Shown here: in pieces, positions 1-9,594 of the stretch
Layout: every line of letters begins with the position of its first letter
Numbering within the stretch: position 1 is the first letter of the stretch
From: Legionella quateirensis
Lineage (GTDB): Bacteria; Pseudomonadota; Gammaproteobacteria; Legionellales; Legionellaceae
Reading direction: 5' to 3'
DNA length: 64,000 bases
NCBI RefSeq assembly: GCF_001467955.1
Contig: NZ_LNYR01000012.1
Location: 634,411-698,410 of the forward strand
Translations under genes and position numbers: made by a program
Notes under the pieces: model-generated
What the model was told of the DNA's origin: nothing
Databases searched by the model: none
What the model saw: the letters and a program-made list of their open reading frames with translations, nothing else

Positions 1-75
1 CAATGAGGGATCTCCTGATTGAGGCACTGTGCCTGCATTTGGAGATCCTTCACGTTTCTGTACTTGACGGAACTC
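1..75. repeat. Left-edge fragment of the dispersed GTCATCCCGA/GAGGGATCTCC repeat
   Basis: Bases 5-54 match the central part of the 99-bp units found at 56687-57260 almost base for base (GAGGGATCTCCTGA, then GCACTGTGCCTGCATTTGGAG, then ATCCTTCAC). The similarity fades after about base 60. The left arm would lie outside the window. Confidence 0.75.
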
Positions 76-112
76 CCAGTCATGCAGGCTTGTCGAAGCC
101 ATTGGATTTATT

Positions 113-147
113 TAAAGAAAAAAAAAGCCATGCAAAGCATGGCTTTT
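113..147 (-). terminator. Rho-independent terminator of the FadL-family gene
   Basis: An 11-bp perfect stem (AAAAGCCATGC at 123-133, its complement at 137-147) has a 3-nt loop. On the minus strand it is followed by a run of T (the A-run at 117-126). It lies just after the stop codon of the minus-strand outer-membrane gene. Confidence 0.85.
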
Positions 148-164
148 CTAAACATGAATACATG

Positions 165-1589
165 TTATTTTGTTGGAACTGGAATTGCTGGATCAATTGT
201 CCATACCAATTGCGCGCCAACAAGATTCGCACCAGCTTTTCCACCAGCATTAACATTATAGTAAGATGTTGTGCCGATAAAATCTGTACGATTAATTTTT
301 GGATCACTACCAGTAAATAAATGAGTATAACCTATGTCTACCCCAATAGTTGGACGTGCTTGATAATGAGCACCAACAGAAAGAGCCCAACGATCAGTAT
401 CTGGTAAACGTATGTCTCTATCAACATCGTTAGTAGGCGTCGCATCATATCCACCACCAACACGCAACATTAAATTTGGATTAACATGGTAATTCGCACC
501 TACTGTTGCACGCCAGGTATCTGAATAATTTTGTGCTGAAATACTGTTCAATTTTGTTTGTCTAACAGGATTAACAGCAGTATTTGGAACAGCAACATTA
601 TTTAGTTCGATTGTACGAAGAGTACTCCAGTTGGTATATACAACAGAAGCCAATAATGCAATCGTTTCATTAACATCCTGGTAACCACTTATAGTAACAA
701 TATCAGGTAAATCGATGATGTTACTGTTCAAGTCATTCGATCTGAACATGGAGTTAACATTTGCCGCAAAAGGATTGGCAAGTGTCAATCTAGGATCAGC
801 AAGTTTTCCACCAAGGATACTGAAACCATGGAAATGATGTCTTATTTTGGACTGATAGTTCAAACCAAGACGTGTATGGTTGTCATTAAACATTGCCATC
901 ACACCCGCATGGAATCCAACACCAAATGATTGACCTTTGTTATAACTTTGAGAGTCAAGTATATATGGTGTAAGTCCTGGGACAGGTAAATTTTGATATG
1001 CTGTAGGTGTACCAAGCATGCGATTAAATTTAACTCGTGCGTATTGCAAATCAATACCACCACCTATTGAGAAATTCTCTGTCAATCGGCCACCAATTTC
1101 AGGTGAAATATTGGTAGTAATCAATTCTGTAAAAGTTGCTTCATAACGAACTGGGGATAAAGGATCCCAACTGGTAGCTAAGCCAAAAGGAGACACAAGA
1201 CTTAAACCAAACGTTGCATTATCGCCCAAAGGACGAGCGTAATGGAAAGAAGGAACAAAGCCGTTCTCTGCACCGTTTAAATTATTAAATGTTTGAACGT
1301 AATCATCCAATCCATTTGTATGGAATGTTGAAGTACCATTCAATTTTGCGATTGGAAAGACTCCAACCCCACCAAATACTGCTTGTTGATTACGAATTAA
1401 TACTAAACCAGCAGGGTTATACCATCCAATAGATGCGTCTGCGGCTTCGGCAGCAATACCGGCACCATAGTTACCTATCGCAGCTGCGCTGCTTTCAGTA
1501 TACAGAGAAAATCCACCGGCATGGACGGTGCTTGTCGCCAGAACTCCAAGTATTGAAGCACTTACTAGCGTTCTTAGGGGTTTGTGCAT
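165..1589 (-). CDS. OmpP1/FadL/TodX family outer-membrane transporter
   Basis: Predicted outer-membrane beta-barrel of 474 residues for uptake of long-chain fatty acids or other hydrophobic compounds. The start is placed at the ATG at 1589, which gives a clean signal peptide (MHKPLRTLVSASILGVLATSTVHAGG). An upstream in-frame start would add 13 residues without signal character. After cleavage the protein begins GGFSLYTESSAAAIGNYGAG, typical of the FadL plug/hatch region. Repeated alternating beta-strand segments follow, with an aromatic-rich C-terminus. Length fits the family (about 420-480). It is monocistronic, transcribed away from lysAC, and ends in a strong terminator. The family is clear; the substrate is not known from sequence. 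Confidence 0.85.
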   Translation of the reverse strand: MHKPLRTLVSASILGVLATSTVHAGGFSLYTESSAAAIGNYGAGIAAEAADASIGWYNPAGLVLIRNQQAVFGGVGVFPIAKLNGTSTFHTNGLDDYVQTFNNLNGAENGFVPSFHYARPLGDNATFGLSLVSPFGLATSWDPLSPVRYEATFTELITTNISPEIGGRLTENFSIGGGIDLQYARVKFNRMLGTPTAYQNLPVPGLTPYILDSQSYNKGQSFGVGFHAGVMAMFNDNHTRLGLNYQSKIRHHFHGFSILGGKLADPRLTLANPFAANVNSMFRSNDLNSNIIDLPDIVTISGYQDVNETIALLASVVYTNWSTLRTIELNNVAVPNTAVNPVRQTKLNSISAQNYSDTWRATVGANYHVNPNLMLRVGGGYDATPTNDVDRDIRLPDTDRWALSVGAHYQARPTIGVDIGYTHLFTGSDPKINRTDFIGTTSYYNVNAGGKAGANLVGAQLVWTIDPAIPVPTK

Positions 1590-1853
1590 GTTTTTCACTC
1601 CACACTCGTTAATTTGAAATGCTTCCAAAATTTAAATCAAATTCGATAATAAAGGAATTTACTCATAATTCAAACGTTTCAGTTAAAATTTTTATCTTTA
1701 AATTCAATAAGTAATAAAAATAAACCCACAGTGAGCGCAATATACTCATGATGATCAATTACTTCCAATCAAGTATCAGGCAAATTTATATAAATACTTG
1801 TGTAACTCCTTTACTCCATGCTAATGTGTTTTATTTTTGTGCGGAATACAATC

Positions 1854-4415
1854 ATGCAACACATCGTCACTAAATTTGGTGGAACAAGTGTTTCATCACG
1901 AACCACTTGGAATAATATTGCAGCAATTACCAAAAAACACTTAAAGACTGGTGTACAACCGGTTATTGTCTGTTCCGCACTCACCCAGATATCAAACAAA
2001 CTGGAAAAAGCAATTGAAGCCGCTTTACTGGACGGACATCACAGCCTACTTATCGATATTCAGAACAGTCACTTTAAACTTGCCGAAGAGTTGGAAGTGA
2101 GTCCTGATCTGATTGCCGATGAATTACATCAATTAGAACAATGGTTAACCGGAATTGCTTTACTCAAACAGGTTCCTGCCAAAACGCATGCTCAGATTTT
2201 AAGTCTTGGCGAACTGATGATGACGCGTCTCGGACATGTCTTTTTGCAAAATCAGGGAATTAATAACAAATGGTACGATGCAAGGGAACTTCTGATCAGC
2301 ACCCCGGTTCATGGTGGCGAATCCGTAAATTATCTGTCCGCTCGCTGCGACAGTGAATACGACCCTGATTTGATAGAAAAATTCCTGAGTAGTGGAGCCG
2401 AGGCAATAATTACCCAAGGTTTTTTTGCTTCCAATTCTCAAGGTGAAACAGTGTTATTAGGTCGAGGGGGATCGGATACGTCTGCAGCACTTCTTGCTGG
2501 AAAATTGCATGCTTCATCCTGCGAAATATGGACAGATGTTCCTGGTATCTATACAGCTAATCCCCATCAATTACCCCATGCCCGATTGCTGAAACAGTTG
2601 AATTATGACGAGGCTCAGGAAATTGCCTCTATGGGAGCAAAGGTACTTCATCCCAATTGCATACCCCCAGTGCGACGAGCCAATATACCCATGGTTGTTA
2701 AATTCACTCAACTACCAGAACATTCTGGTACTTTAATAACAAAAGATATTGATGAATCAGCTCCGTTAATAAAATCGATTCAGGTTAAACACAGTATTCT
2801 GTTAATTTCTATTGATACACTTAACATGTGGCAACAGGTAGGATTCTTGGCGGACGTCTTTGCAACCTTTAAAAATCATGGTTTTTCAGTTGATTTATTG
2901 TCTTCTTCGGAATTTAACGTCACTTTATCTCTTGATACCAATGCTAAATTGTATGATAGGCCTGCTATTAATGCCCTACTGTCTGATTTAAATGAGTTTG
3001 GCCGAGCTAAATTGATTGAACCCTGCAGTGCAGTAAGTCTTGTAGGTCATCATATACGAACTGTGTTACCTCATCTGGGCCCAGCGCTGGAAGTGTTCGA
3101 CGCAAAACAAGTCTATTTAATGTCATTGGCTTCGAATGATTTAAACCTGACTTTTGTGGTAGATGAATCGCAAGCAGATAAACTCTGCCAAAAATTGCAT
3201 CATTTATTGATCGAAAGCAATCCACAGATATTCTATTACTCCAAAAGCTGGCATGAGGAATTTGGCAAACCCAATGTACGACCTACTCCATGGTGGGAAT
3301 CGGAGCGCGACCGGTTGTTATCAGCAAGTTCGCTCTATTCCCCATGCTACGTTTATCATAGCCCTACCCAAGCTAATCGTGCGAAACTGTTACTGGAGTT
3401 GCAGTCAATCGATAAATTATTTTATGCCATTAAAGCGAATCCCTACCCCTCTATATTGAGAACGCTTGAACAAGAAGGGATCGGTTTTGAATGTGTTTCC
3501 ATTCAAGAGCTTGAATTAGTACTTAATTTATTTCCCGATATAAACAAAGAGAGAATATTATTTACACCCAATTTTGCTCCCAAGGTTGAATATGAGTTTG
3601 CTCTTTCAGTTGGTTGCTATGTCACTATTGACAGTTTATATCCTTTGGAAAATTGGCCCGAGTTATTTAAAAATCGGGAAGTAATCGTTCGAATCGATCC
3701 AGGTACTGGAGCAGGTCACCACAAACATGTCTCAACTGGAGGCAATGAATCAAAATTTGGTATAACCCAAAATGATGTGGGACAAATCATTTCCTTGACT
3801 AAAAAACATAATATAAAAGTCATAGGCCTTCACGCCCATTCCGGAAGTGGAATTCTCACTCCTGATTTGTGGCAACAAACCGCTTTGATGCTGGCATCAC
3901 TGGCCGATCAATTTCCTCAGGTTCGATCCATCAATTTAGGTGGTGGTTTGGGTATTGTTGAAAAACCGGGACAACATCCCATTGATTTTGCGTCACTTGA
4001 TGCCTCTTTACTTGCTGTTAAATCGCGCTATCCCCAGCTACAAATCTGGTTAGAGCCAGGACGTTTCTTTGTCGCAGAAAGCGGTGTCATTCTTGCAAAA
4101 GTAACCCAATGCAAAGAAAAAGGAAAAGTTAAATTTATTGGCATAGAAACAGGTATGAACTCATTGATAAGACCTTCTTTGTATGGCGCCTATCATGAAA
4201 TCGTTAATTTAACCCGTCTCTATGAAGAAAAAGCCGGTTTTTCACATATCGTAGGCCCCATTTGCGAATCTGGTGATACTCTGGGTTATGACCGTCTATT
4301 ACCAGTTACCAAAGAAGGTGATGTGTTATTGATTGCCAATACTGGTGCATACGGTCACTGTATGAGTTCTCATTATAATTTAAGGCCACCTGCTCAGGAA
4401 ATTGTATTGGAATAG
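1854..4415 (+). CDS. lysAC: Bifunctional aspartate kinase / diaminopimelate decarboxylase
   Basis: A fused enzyme of 853 residues carrying the first and last steps of lysine synthesis. The N-terminal half is aspartokinase, with KFGGTSV near the start, the GRGGSDTSA nucleotide-binding segment and following ACT-like regulatory sequence. The C-terminal half, from about residue 490, is PLP-dependent meso-diaminopimelate decarboxylase. It shows the PLP lysine at about residue 527 (FYAIKAN), HAHSGSG, a GGGLGI phosphate-binding loop, EPGRFFV and the CESGDTLG active-site motif. The start is ATG 1854, where the kinase motif begins, rather than the upstream codon at 1818. Such fusions are known in Xanthomonas-like and Legionella genomes. 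The stop is 4 bp before the next gene, suggesting coupling. Feedback by lysine is plausible but not shown. Confidence 0.93.
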   Translation: MQHIVTKFGGTSVSSRTTWNNIAAITKKHLKTGVQPVIVCSALTQISNKLEKAIEAALLDGHHSLLIDIQNSHFKLAEELEVSPDLIADELHQLEQWLTGIALLKQVPAKTHAQILSLGELMMTRLGHVFLQNQGINNKWYDARELLISTPVHGGESVNYLSARCDSEYDPDLIEKFLSSGAEAIITQGFFASNSQGETVLLGRGGSDTSAALLAGKLHASSCEIWTDVPGIYTANPHQLPHARLLKQLNYDEAQEIASMGAKVLHPNCIPPVRRANIPMVVKFTQLPEHSGTLITKDIDESAPLIKSIQVKHSILLISIDTLNMWQQVGFLADVFATFKNHGFSVDLLSSSEFNVTLSLDTNAKLYDRPAINALLSDLNEFGRAKLIEPCSAVSLVGHHIRTVLPHLGPALEVFDAKQVYLMSLASNDLNLTFVVDESQADKLCQKLHHLLIESNPQIFYYSKSWHEEFGKPNVRPTPWWESERDRLLSASSLYSPCYVYHSPTQANRAKLLLELQSIDKLFYAIKANPYPSILRTLEQEGIGFECVSIQELELVLNLFPDINKERILFTPNFAPKVEYEFALSVGCYVTIDSLYPLENWPELFKNREVIVRIDPGTGAGHHKHVSTGGNESKFGITQNDVGQIISLTKKHNIKVIGLHAHSGSGILTPDLWQQTALMLASLADQFPQVRSINLGGGLGIVEKPGQHPIDFASLDASLLAVKSRYPQLQIWLEPGRFFVAESGVILAKVTQCKEKGKVKFIGIETGMNSLIRPSLYGAYHEIVNLTRLYEEKAGFSHIVGPICESGDTLGYDRLLPVTKEGDVLLIANTGAYGHCMSSHYNLRPPAQEIVLE

Positions 4416-4419
4416 AAGC

Positions 4420-7400
4420 ATGACGCTTATTGATAGCGACCAAAGGAGCAGGGCCACGGATCCTCGCTCCTCTTTTATAGTACAGGCTCCTGCTGGGTCT
4501 GGTAAAACAGAAATACTGACCCAGCGCTATCTGAGATTATTAAGCACTGTCAGTTCACCAGAACAAATTGTTGCGTTAACATTTACCCGTAAAGCAGCTA
4601 CTGAAATGCGTGAACGAATAATCCTGGCGCTGCAGCAAGCGGCATTAAACAAAAAGGCTACAAGTCCACACCAACAGCTCACTTTAAGTTACGCACAGGA
4701 AGCTCTAAGTCGTAGCGTCCAGTTTAATTGGGAGTTATTGGAACAACCCAATCGCTTAAAAATTATTACCATAGACTCTTTGTGCCAAAGTATTAACCAA
4801 GCCATCCCTCTATTGGAACAACAAATTGCTTACGCTCAGATAACAGATACTCCGGAACGCTATTATCTTAAAGCTGCGCGTAACTGCATACAATTTGCCA
4901 TAGAAACTCCTGAATATCAGCATGCGATCAAAACCTTACTTATTCATGTAGATAACAGGCAAGAGCGACTGATTGATTTATTTAAATCACTATTAGGACA
5001 AAGAGACCAATGGCTTACCCCATTGTTCCAAGCCCGGGCTCAAGATAAAGCCACTTTTGAAGATGCTTTACGATTCATTGAACAACATGAATTATCTCGC
5101 TTTAGAGAAAGTCTGCCATTCATCCTGGCAGACAAGTTAACTCTCCTTGCACGCACAGTGGCTGCTACTGAAAATAATCCTGATTCACCGCGTTATATTC
5201 TAAGAGACTGGTATGATTTCACACAATCCAATCAGGATACTTGCGCTGCTTTATGTAAACTGATACTTGATAGCACCCTTTCGATTCGCAACAGCTTTGA
5301 TCATAATGTTGGTTTTTTGAAGCCCCATTATAGTGCCGAGGAATACAAGAGACTAAAAGCAGAAAGCGTTGAGCTGCTTGCTGAGTTAAAAGAGTACCCG
5401 GATTTCCTGGATGCGCTGTTACAAGTCAGTACGTTACCAAAACCAGAGTATGACCCAGAACAGTGGGAGGTTCTTCAGGCTTTGTTTGTCTTGTTACCTT
5501 TGCTGGCCAGTTATCTACAGGTTATGTTTAGTGAACAAAATGAAGTGGATTTTACAACCATTTCACATCAAGCGTTAGTTGCCTTAGGCGAACTTGATAA
5601 TCCAACAGATTTGGCTTTATATCTGGATAATGCAATTCATCATTTACTGATTGACGAGTTCCAGGATACCTCCATATCACAATTTGAGCTGATTACCAGA
5701 TTAGTCCAGGGCTGGTTGCCGGATGATGGCAAAACCTTGTTTCTAGTAGGTGATCCCATGCAATCCATTTATCGGTTTCGTCAGGCTGAGGTCGGATTAT
5801 TTTTCCGTGCAAAAGAACAAGGCATTGGATCTGTACCACTAGAGCCTTTGGAACTAAGCTGTAATTTCCGCTCCAGCGCGCCTATAGTCAACTGGGTTAA
5901 TGTTCATTTTTCCAAAATTTTTCCTCAGCACATTGATATCGAATCCGGAGCGGTTTCCTTTCATCCTTCAGTACATGTCATAGAAAATGAGGTACCAAGT
6001 GCAATTCATGCCATGCAATGCAACAATCGAGGACACGAAGCTACCCTGCTGATTCAGGTAATTCAAGATGAATTAAAAGCACATCCGGATCAGAGTGTCG
6101 CCATTTTAGTACGTTCACGATCGCAATTAACTGATATTATGAATCTGCTTCGTCACCACAGAATACCCTATCAGGGAACAGATATAGATTTGTTAGCCAA
6201 ACTGGTTCATTTACGTGACGTTTGGTCTTTAACTCAATCCTTATTAAATCCAGGAGATAGACTGGCATGGCTGTCAATGCTTCACAGCCCCTATTGTGGT
6301 TTATCTCTGAATGATCTTCATTTAATCGCGCAATTTAATACTAAGAAATCAATCTATAGCGCATTATTACAATTAGATAAAATACATGGTTTAAGTGAAG
6401 AAGGTACAACTCGCGCTCAATATTTTGCTCAGGTTATGCACCAATCACTCGCTCAACGATATCAGTACAAACTTTCGGAATGGGTGGCAAAAACATTAAC
6501 CCAACTTTTTGTTGATAAAATTCTGAATCAAAATCAATTAAATGACCTGGAACAATTCTGGATTTTAATAGATCGGTATGAACAAAAAGGCCGGTTACCT
6601 GATATGAATGAGTTTTTTTTGGAGTTCAATAAACTCTATTCGCAGCAAACCACACCCTCACGATTACAGATAATGACCATCCATAAATCCAAAGGGTTGG
6701 AATTTGATACTGTTATTTTACCGGGCTTGGGTACCCAACTTAAACGAGCAGATCAACCCATGTTGCGATGGCTTAAACTGCCAACCCAAAATAAGAATGA
6801 TCTCTTACTGGTCTCGCCCATCAAGGCGGCTCATCAGGAACAATGCCCCTTATACGACTATTTAAACCAGCTGGATGAAGAAAAGAATCATTATGAGGCA
6901 CAAAGAGTACTTTACGTTGCGGTGACCCGAGCAAAATCCAGATTGTATTTATTCGATAGCTCATCAAGAGTATCAAAATCTTCATTTCGTGGTCTGCTTA
7001 AAAATCAGGAGTTTAATCTATGTCAGGAAGAAGAGCGCACCGAACAATCCGAATATCCTGTACCGGAATTAAGCAAGCTTTCTTTAAACTGTTATCAGGG
7101 ATCCAATCCTGTATTCAGTAATCCAATGAATCCGCCACCTAATGAATTAGTAACGGGTATACCCAGACTGATAGGAATCACGGCTCACCAATTATTGCAA
7201 TGGATTTGTGACCATCACCCTCAAAACGCAGATCAGGTCCCCTGGAATCTGGCACAGCTTGAATTAAAAAAATTGGGATTTGATGAAGAGGCGCAGTTAT
7301 CAGCATTATCAATAATTAGAACCCAGATTACTCAATTGTTTCAGGATAAAACTGGTTTGTGGATCATCGCAAAACATGAAAACGAACAGAATGAATATGA

Positions 7401-7659
7401 ATTAATAGTAGAAGATCAAAACCGTCTGGTGACTCGAATTATAGACCGAATATTTATTGATCAATCCAAGCTGTGGATTATTGACTTCAAAACCGGTAAA
7501 GAGGAAGAGTCTACATTGACTCAACATCAAAAGCAGCTCAATGAATATGGTTATTATTTATCAAGCCAATACTCTCTTCCTATCCATTGCGGACTTTATT
7601 ATCTATCCAATAATCATTGGATCCATTGGCAATATGAAGTCGAGGAAATTTCTCAATAA
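4420..7659 (+). CDS. UvrD/Rep-superfamily helicase-exonuclease, AddA/RecB-like
   Basis: A protein of 1079 residues joining an SF1A DNA helicase to a C-terminal PD-(D/E)XK nuclease, for double-strand end processing. Walker A is at residues 23-30 (APAGSGKT). The DEFQD Walker B lies mid-protein (LIDEFQDTS), followed by GDPMQSIYRFR and later helicase motifs (IMTIHKSKGLEF, VAVTRAKSRLYLF). Near the C-terminus IIDRIF, IIDFKTG and QLNEY supply the nuclease Asp, Asp-x-Lys and Gln/Tyr positions, so the nuclease looks active. ATG 4420 is preferred over the 4402 codon, which lies inside lysAC. No AddB, RecC or RecD gene is adjacent, which is unusual because addB and addA normally lie together. UvrD itself is encoded separately at 44.5-46.7 kb. 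Confidence 0.85.
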   Translation: MTLIDSDQRSRATDPRSSFIVQAPAGSGKTEILTQRYLRLLSTVSSPEQIVALTFTRKAATEMRERIILALQQAALNKKATSPHQQLTLSYAQEALSRSVQFNWELLEQPNRLKIITIDSLCQSINQAIPLLEQQIAYAQITDTPERYYLKAARNCIQFAIETPEYQHAIKTLLIHVDNRQERLIDLFKSLLGQRDQWLTPLFQARAQDKATFEDALRFIEQHELSRFRESLPFILADKLTLLARTVAATENNPDSPRYILRDWYDFTQSNQDTCAALCKLILDSTLSIRNSFDHNVGFLKPHYSAEEYKRLKAESVELLAELKEYPDFLDALLQVSTLPKPEYDPEQWEVLQALFVLLPLLASYLQVMFSEQNEVDFTTISHQALVALGELDNPTDLALYLDNAIHHLLIDEFQDTSISQFELITRLVQGWLPDDGKTLFLVGDPMQSIYRFRQAEVGLFFRAKEQGIGSVPLEPLELSCNFRSSAPIVNWVNVHFSKIFPQHIDIESGAVSFHPSVHVIENEVPSAIHAMQCNNRGHEATLLIQVIQDELKAHPDQSVAILVRSRSQLTDIMNLLRHHRIPYQGTDIDLLAKLVHLRDVWSLTQSLLNPGDRLAWLSMLHSPYCGLSLNDLHLIAQFNTKKSIYSALLQLDKIHGLSEEGTTRAQYFAQVMHQSLAQRYQYKLSEWVAKTLTQLFVDKILNQNQLNDLEQFWILIDRYEQKGRLPDMNEFFLEFNKLYSQQTTPSRLQIMTIHKSKGLEFDTVILPGLGTQLKRADQPMLRWLKLPTQNKNDLLLVSPIKAAHQEQCPLYDYLNQLDEEKNHYEAQRVLYVAVTRAKSRLYLFDSSSRVSKSSFRGLLKNQEFNLCQEEERTEQSEYPVPELSKLSLNCYQGSNPVFSNPMNPPPNELVTGIPRLIGITAHQLLQWICDHHPQNADQVPWNLAQLELKKLGFDEEAQLSALSIIRTQITQLFQDKTGLWIIAKHENEQNEYELIVEDQNRLVTRIIDRIFIDQSKLWIIDFKTGKEEESTLTQHQKQLNEYGYYLSSQYSLPIHCGLYYLSNNHWIHWQYEVEEISQ

Positions 7660-7671
7660 TACCCCGATATA

Positions 7672-7720
7672 TGTCATTCCGAATAAAATGCCTCCAACCA
7701 GCATTACATTCTGAATGACA
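7672..7720. repeat. Short inverted repeat of the GTCATTCCGAAT type
   Basis: Arms at 7672-7684 and 7708-7720 pair at 12 of 13 positions. The outer sequence TGTCATTC resembles the ends of the 99-bp repeat family, so this may be a shrunken member. It lies between the helicase-nuclease and mrp genes and has no U-tract. Confidence 0.55.
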
Positions 7721-7843
7721 AAATTCCCTGATTTACTGACCTGTTAAAACTGGAGTTGATCATTCCTTGATTTGGCAGCAACACTAGTGATTCAGTAGCT
7801 CCTGCGTTATCATCCTGTTTTTGAATTAAACAGGGTTAATCAT

Positions 7844-8917
7844 ATGACAGTTGAAAATACGGTAATAAACCTGCTGGATAATCTAAAAGACCCGTTACTC
7901 GGTCTTAATGGCAAAGAAATGAATTTACAGTACAACCTGGAGACTACTTCAGATTCAATCATGATCACTGTCAAAACAGGTTTTCCCTGTAAACTTCTGG
8001 AAGATACATTTAAAGATCTCGCTTTGTCAGCTCTGAATACTCAATTTCCTCATCACCAAATAACATTACAAATAACTCAGTTCATCCGAGCTCATAAAAC
8101 ACAGATGCCCGGAAAAGGCTTACGCGGAGTAAAGAATACTATTGCCATAGCTTCAGGTAAAGGTGGCGTAGGCAAATCAACCGTTACGGTGAATCTTGCC
8201 ACCGCCCTTGCTCGCTCAGGTGCCAGAGTGGGTATTTTGGATGCTGATATATATGGACCAAGCATGCCACTGATGCTGGGGCCGACCAAGCCAGTTCAAA
8301 TCAGTGGGGAACGTTATCTACCCATTCAGGCACATGGAGTACAAGCGATGTCCATTGGTTATATCACGGATATGGATCAGACACTGATTTGGCGAGGCCC
8401 CATGCTTGCCAAATCGTTGATCCAGATGTTAGATATCACTCTTTGGGATGAATTGGATTATTTATTTATTGATTTACCGCCGGGAACTGGCGACATTCAA
8501 TTAACTTTGGTGCAAAAAATCCCTTTAACTGCGGCTATAGTAGTAACAACACCGCAAAATGTAGCGACCCTGGACGCACAAAAAGCACTAACTATGTTTG
8601 CTAAAACAGGGATTGACGTGTTGGGTGTTATTGAAAATATGGCAACCCACATGTGCAGCCAGTGTGGTCATCAGGAAGCAATATTTGGTGAGGGAGGAGC
8701 AAAAAACATATGTGAAGCCAACCACAGCATGTTTTTGGGTCAACTTCCTCTGGACAGTCACATCCGAAAGCAATGCGATGAAGGAGTACCAACTGCTACT
8801 CAACCACGAAGTGAATTAACAGATGCCTTTATAAAAACTGCTTTAATCAGCGCCATTGAACTGTCTAAAAAACCAATAAATTATGCGGACAAATTTCCAA
8901 ATATTGTTGTTGAATAG
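7844..8917 (+). CDS. mrp: Mrp/ApbC family iron-sulfur cluster carrier ATPase
   Basis: Cytosolic P-loop ATPase of 357 residues that carries Fe-S clusters to apo-proteins. After an N-terminal DUF59/MIP18-like region of about 95 residues comes the deviant Walker A motif IASGKGGVGKST (about residues 102-113). Then follow ILDADIYGPSMP and LFIDLPPGTGD, and the CSQCGH segment whose CxxC holds a bridging cluster at the dimer interface. Length matches the family (about 350-370). It has its own upstream gap and faces the same way as the small CsiV-like gene. The alternative name ApbC refers to the same family. Confidence 0.93.
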   Translation: MTVENTVINLLDNLKDPLLGLNGKEMNLQYNLETTSDSIMITVKTGFPCKLLEDTFKDLALSALNTQFPHHQITLQITQFIRAHKTQMPGKGLRGVKNTIAIASGKGGVGKSTVTVNLATALARSGARVGILDADIYGPSMPLMLGPTKPVQISGERYLPIQAHGVQAMSIGYITDMDQTLIWRGPMLAKSLIQMLDITLWDELDYLFIDLPPGTGDIQLTLVQKIPLTAAIVVTTPQNVATLDAQKALTMFAKTGIDVLGVIENMATHMCSQCGHQEAIFGEGGAKNICEANHSMFLGQLPLDSHIRKQCDEGVPTATQPRSELTDAFIKTALISAIELSKKPINYADKFPNIVVE

Positions 8918-9032
8918 TAGTTGTTAAGGAGTATTTCATTGAGTTAGGGAAAATTAATGAATACTCCTGCTGCAACGATGTATTATTCTCTTTAGATAGG
9001 TATAATACTCAAAAACATCAAGTGACACAGCC

Positions 9033-9584
9033 ATGCTCAGATTTTTAATAATAACAATCAATATCTTATATTCCGGTTTCACTTTAGCTCAATCAAGTTA
9101 TCAGATCGATCTCATCCTGTTTACTCATCCACAAAATGCATCCAAAAATAACGAGCTTGATTTAAACTCACCTTTAATACCAGTGAATCAAAAAGCAATC
9201 ACCCTAAAAAGAAGTACGGGTAAAACCATTAACTCATACAGTTTATTGCCACCCTCTCAATCCGGATTAAAGAATGAATATTATTTGCTCAGCCATAAGT
9301 CCAGATATCAGGTATTAGGTCACTACTCATGGAGACAACCGGCAAATAATCAAAGCACTGTTGCATTGCCCGAGTTAAATCATAACGGCTGGATAGTACA
9401 GGGAACGTTAAGGGTAAGACAAAGCAATTATTATTTATTAGATACTGATTTACATCTAGCGCCGTCCAATAATCCCCAATCGTCCTTTACCATTGCTCAA
9501 AAACAACGATTAAAAGGAAGTGAAGTTTATTATCTGGATCATCCTCAGGTTGGAATGCTGATCAAAATTCATAAATTAACTTAA
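9033..9584 (+). CDS. CsiV-family (DUF2803) predicted periplasmic protein
   Basis: A secreted protein of 183 residues with a signal peptide (MLRFLIITINILYSGFTLAQ). The mature N-terminus SYQIDLILF and the C-terminal EVYYLDHPQVGMLIKI match the two ends of the CsiV/DUF2803 family as I remember it. Family members help septation or bind peptidoglycan. It is shorter than many CsiV proteins (250-350 residues), lacking much of the middle. A TATAAT box lies at 9001-9006. It converges on oxyR: the two stop codons are 1 bp apart inside a small palindrome. Function is inferred from family only. Confidence 0.62.
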   Translation: MLRFLIITINILYSGFTLAQSSYQIDLILFTHPQNASKNNELDLNSPLIPVNQKAITLKRSTGKTINSYSLLPPSQSGLKNEYYLLSHKSRYQVLGHYSWRQPANNQSTVALPELNHNGWIVQGTLRVRQSNYYLLDTDLHLAPSNNPQSSFTIAQKQRLKGSEVYYLDHPQVGMLIKIHKLT

Positions 9585-9594
9585 GCTAAGTTAA
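9576..9594. terminator. Small palindrome spanning two convergent stop codons
   Basis: TTAACTTA at 9576-9583 pairs with TAAGTTAA at 9587-9594 across a 3-nt loop. It includes both the stop of the CsiV-like gene and the stop of oxyR, so the same hairpin forms in either transcript. The stem is AT-only apart from one G-C pair, so termination strength is doubtful. Confidence 0.35.
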
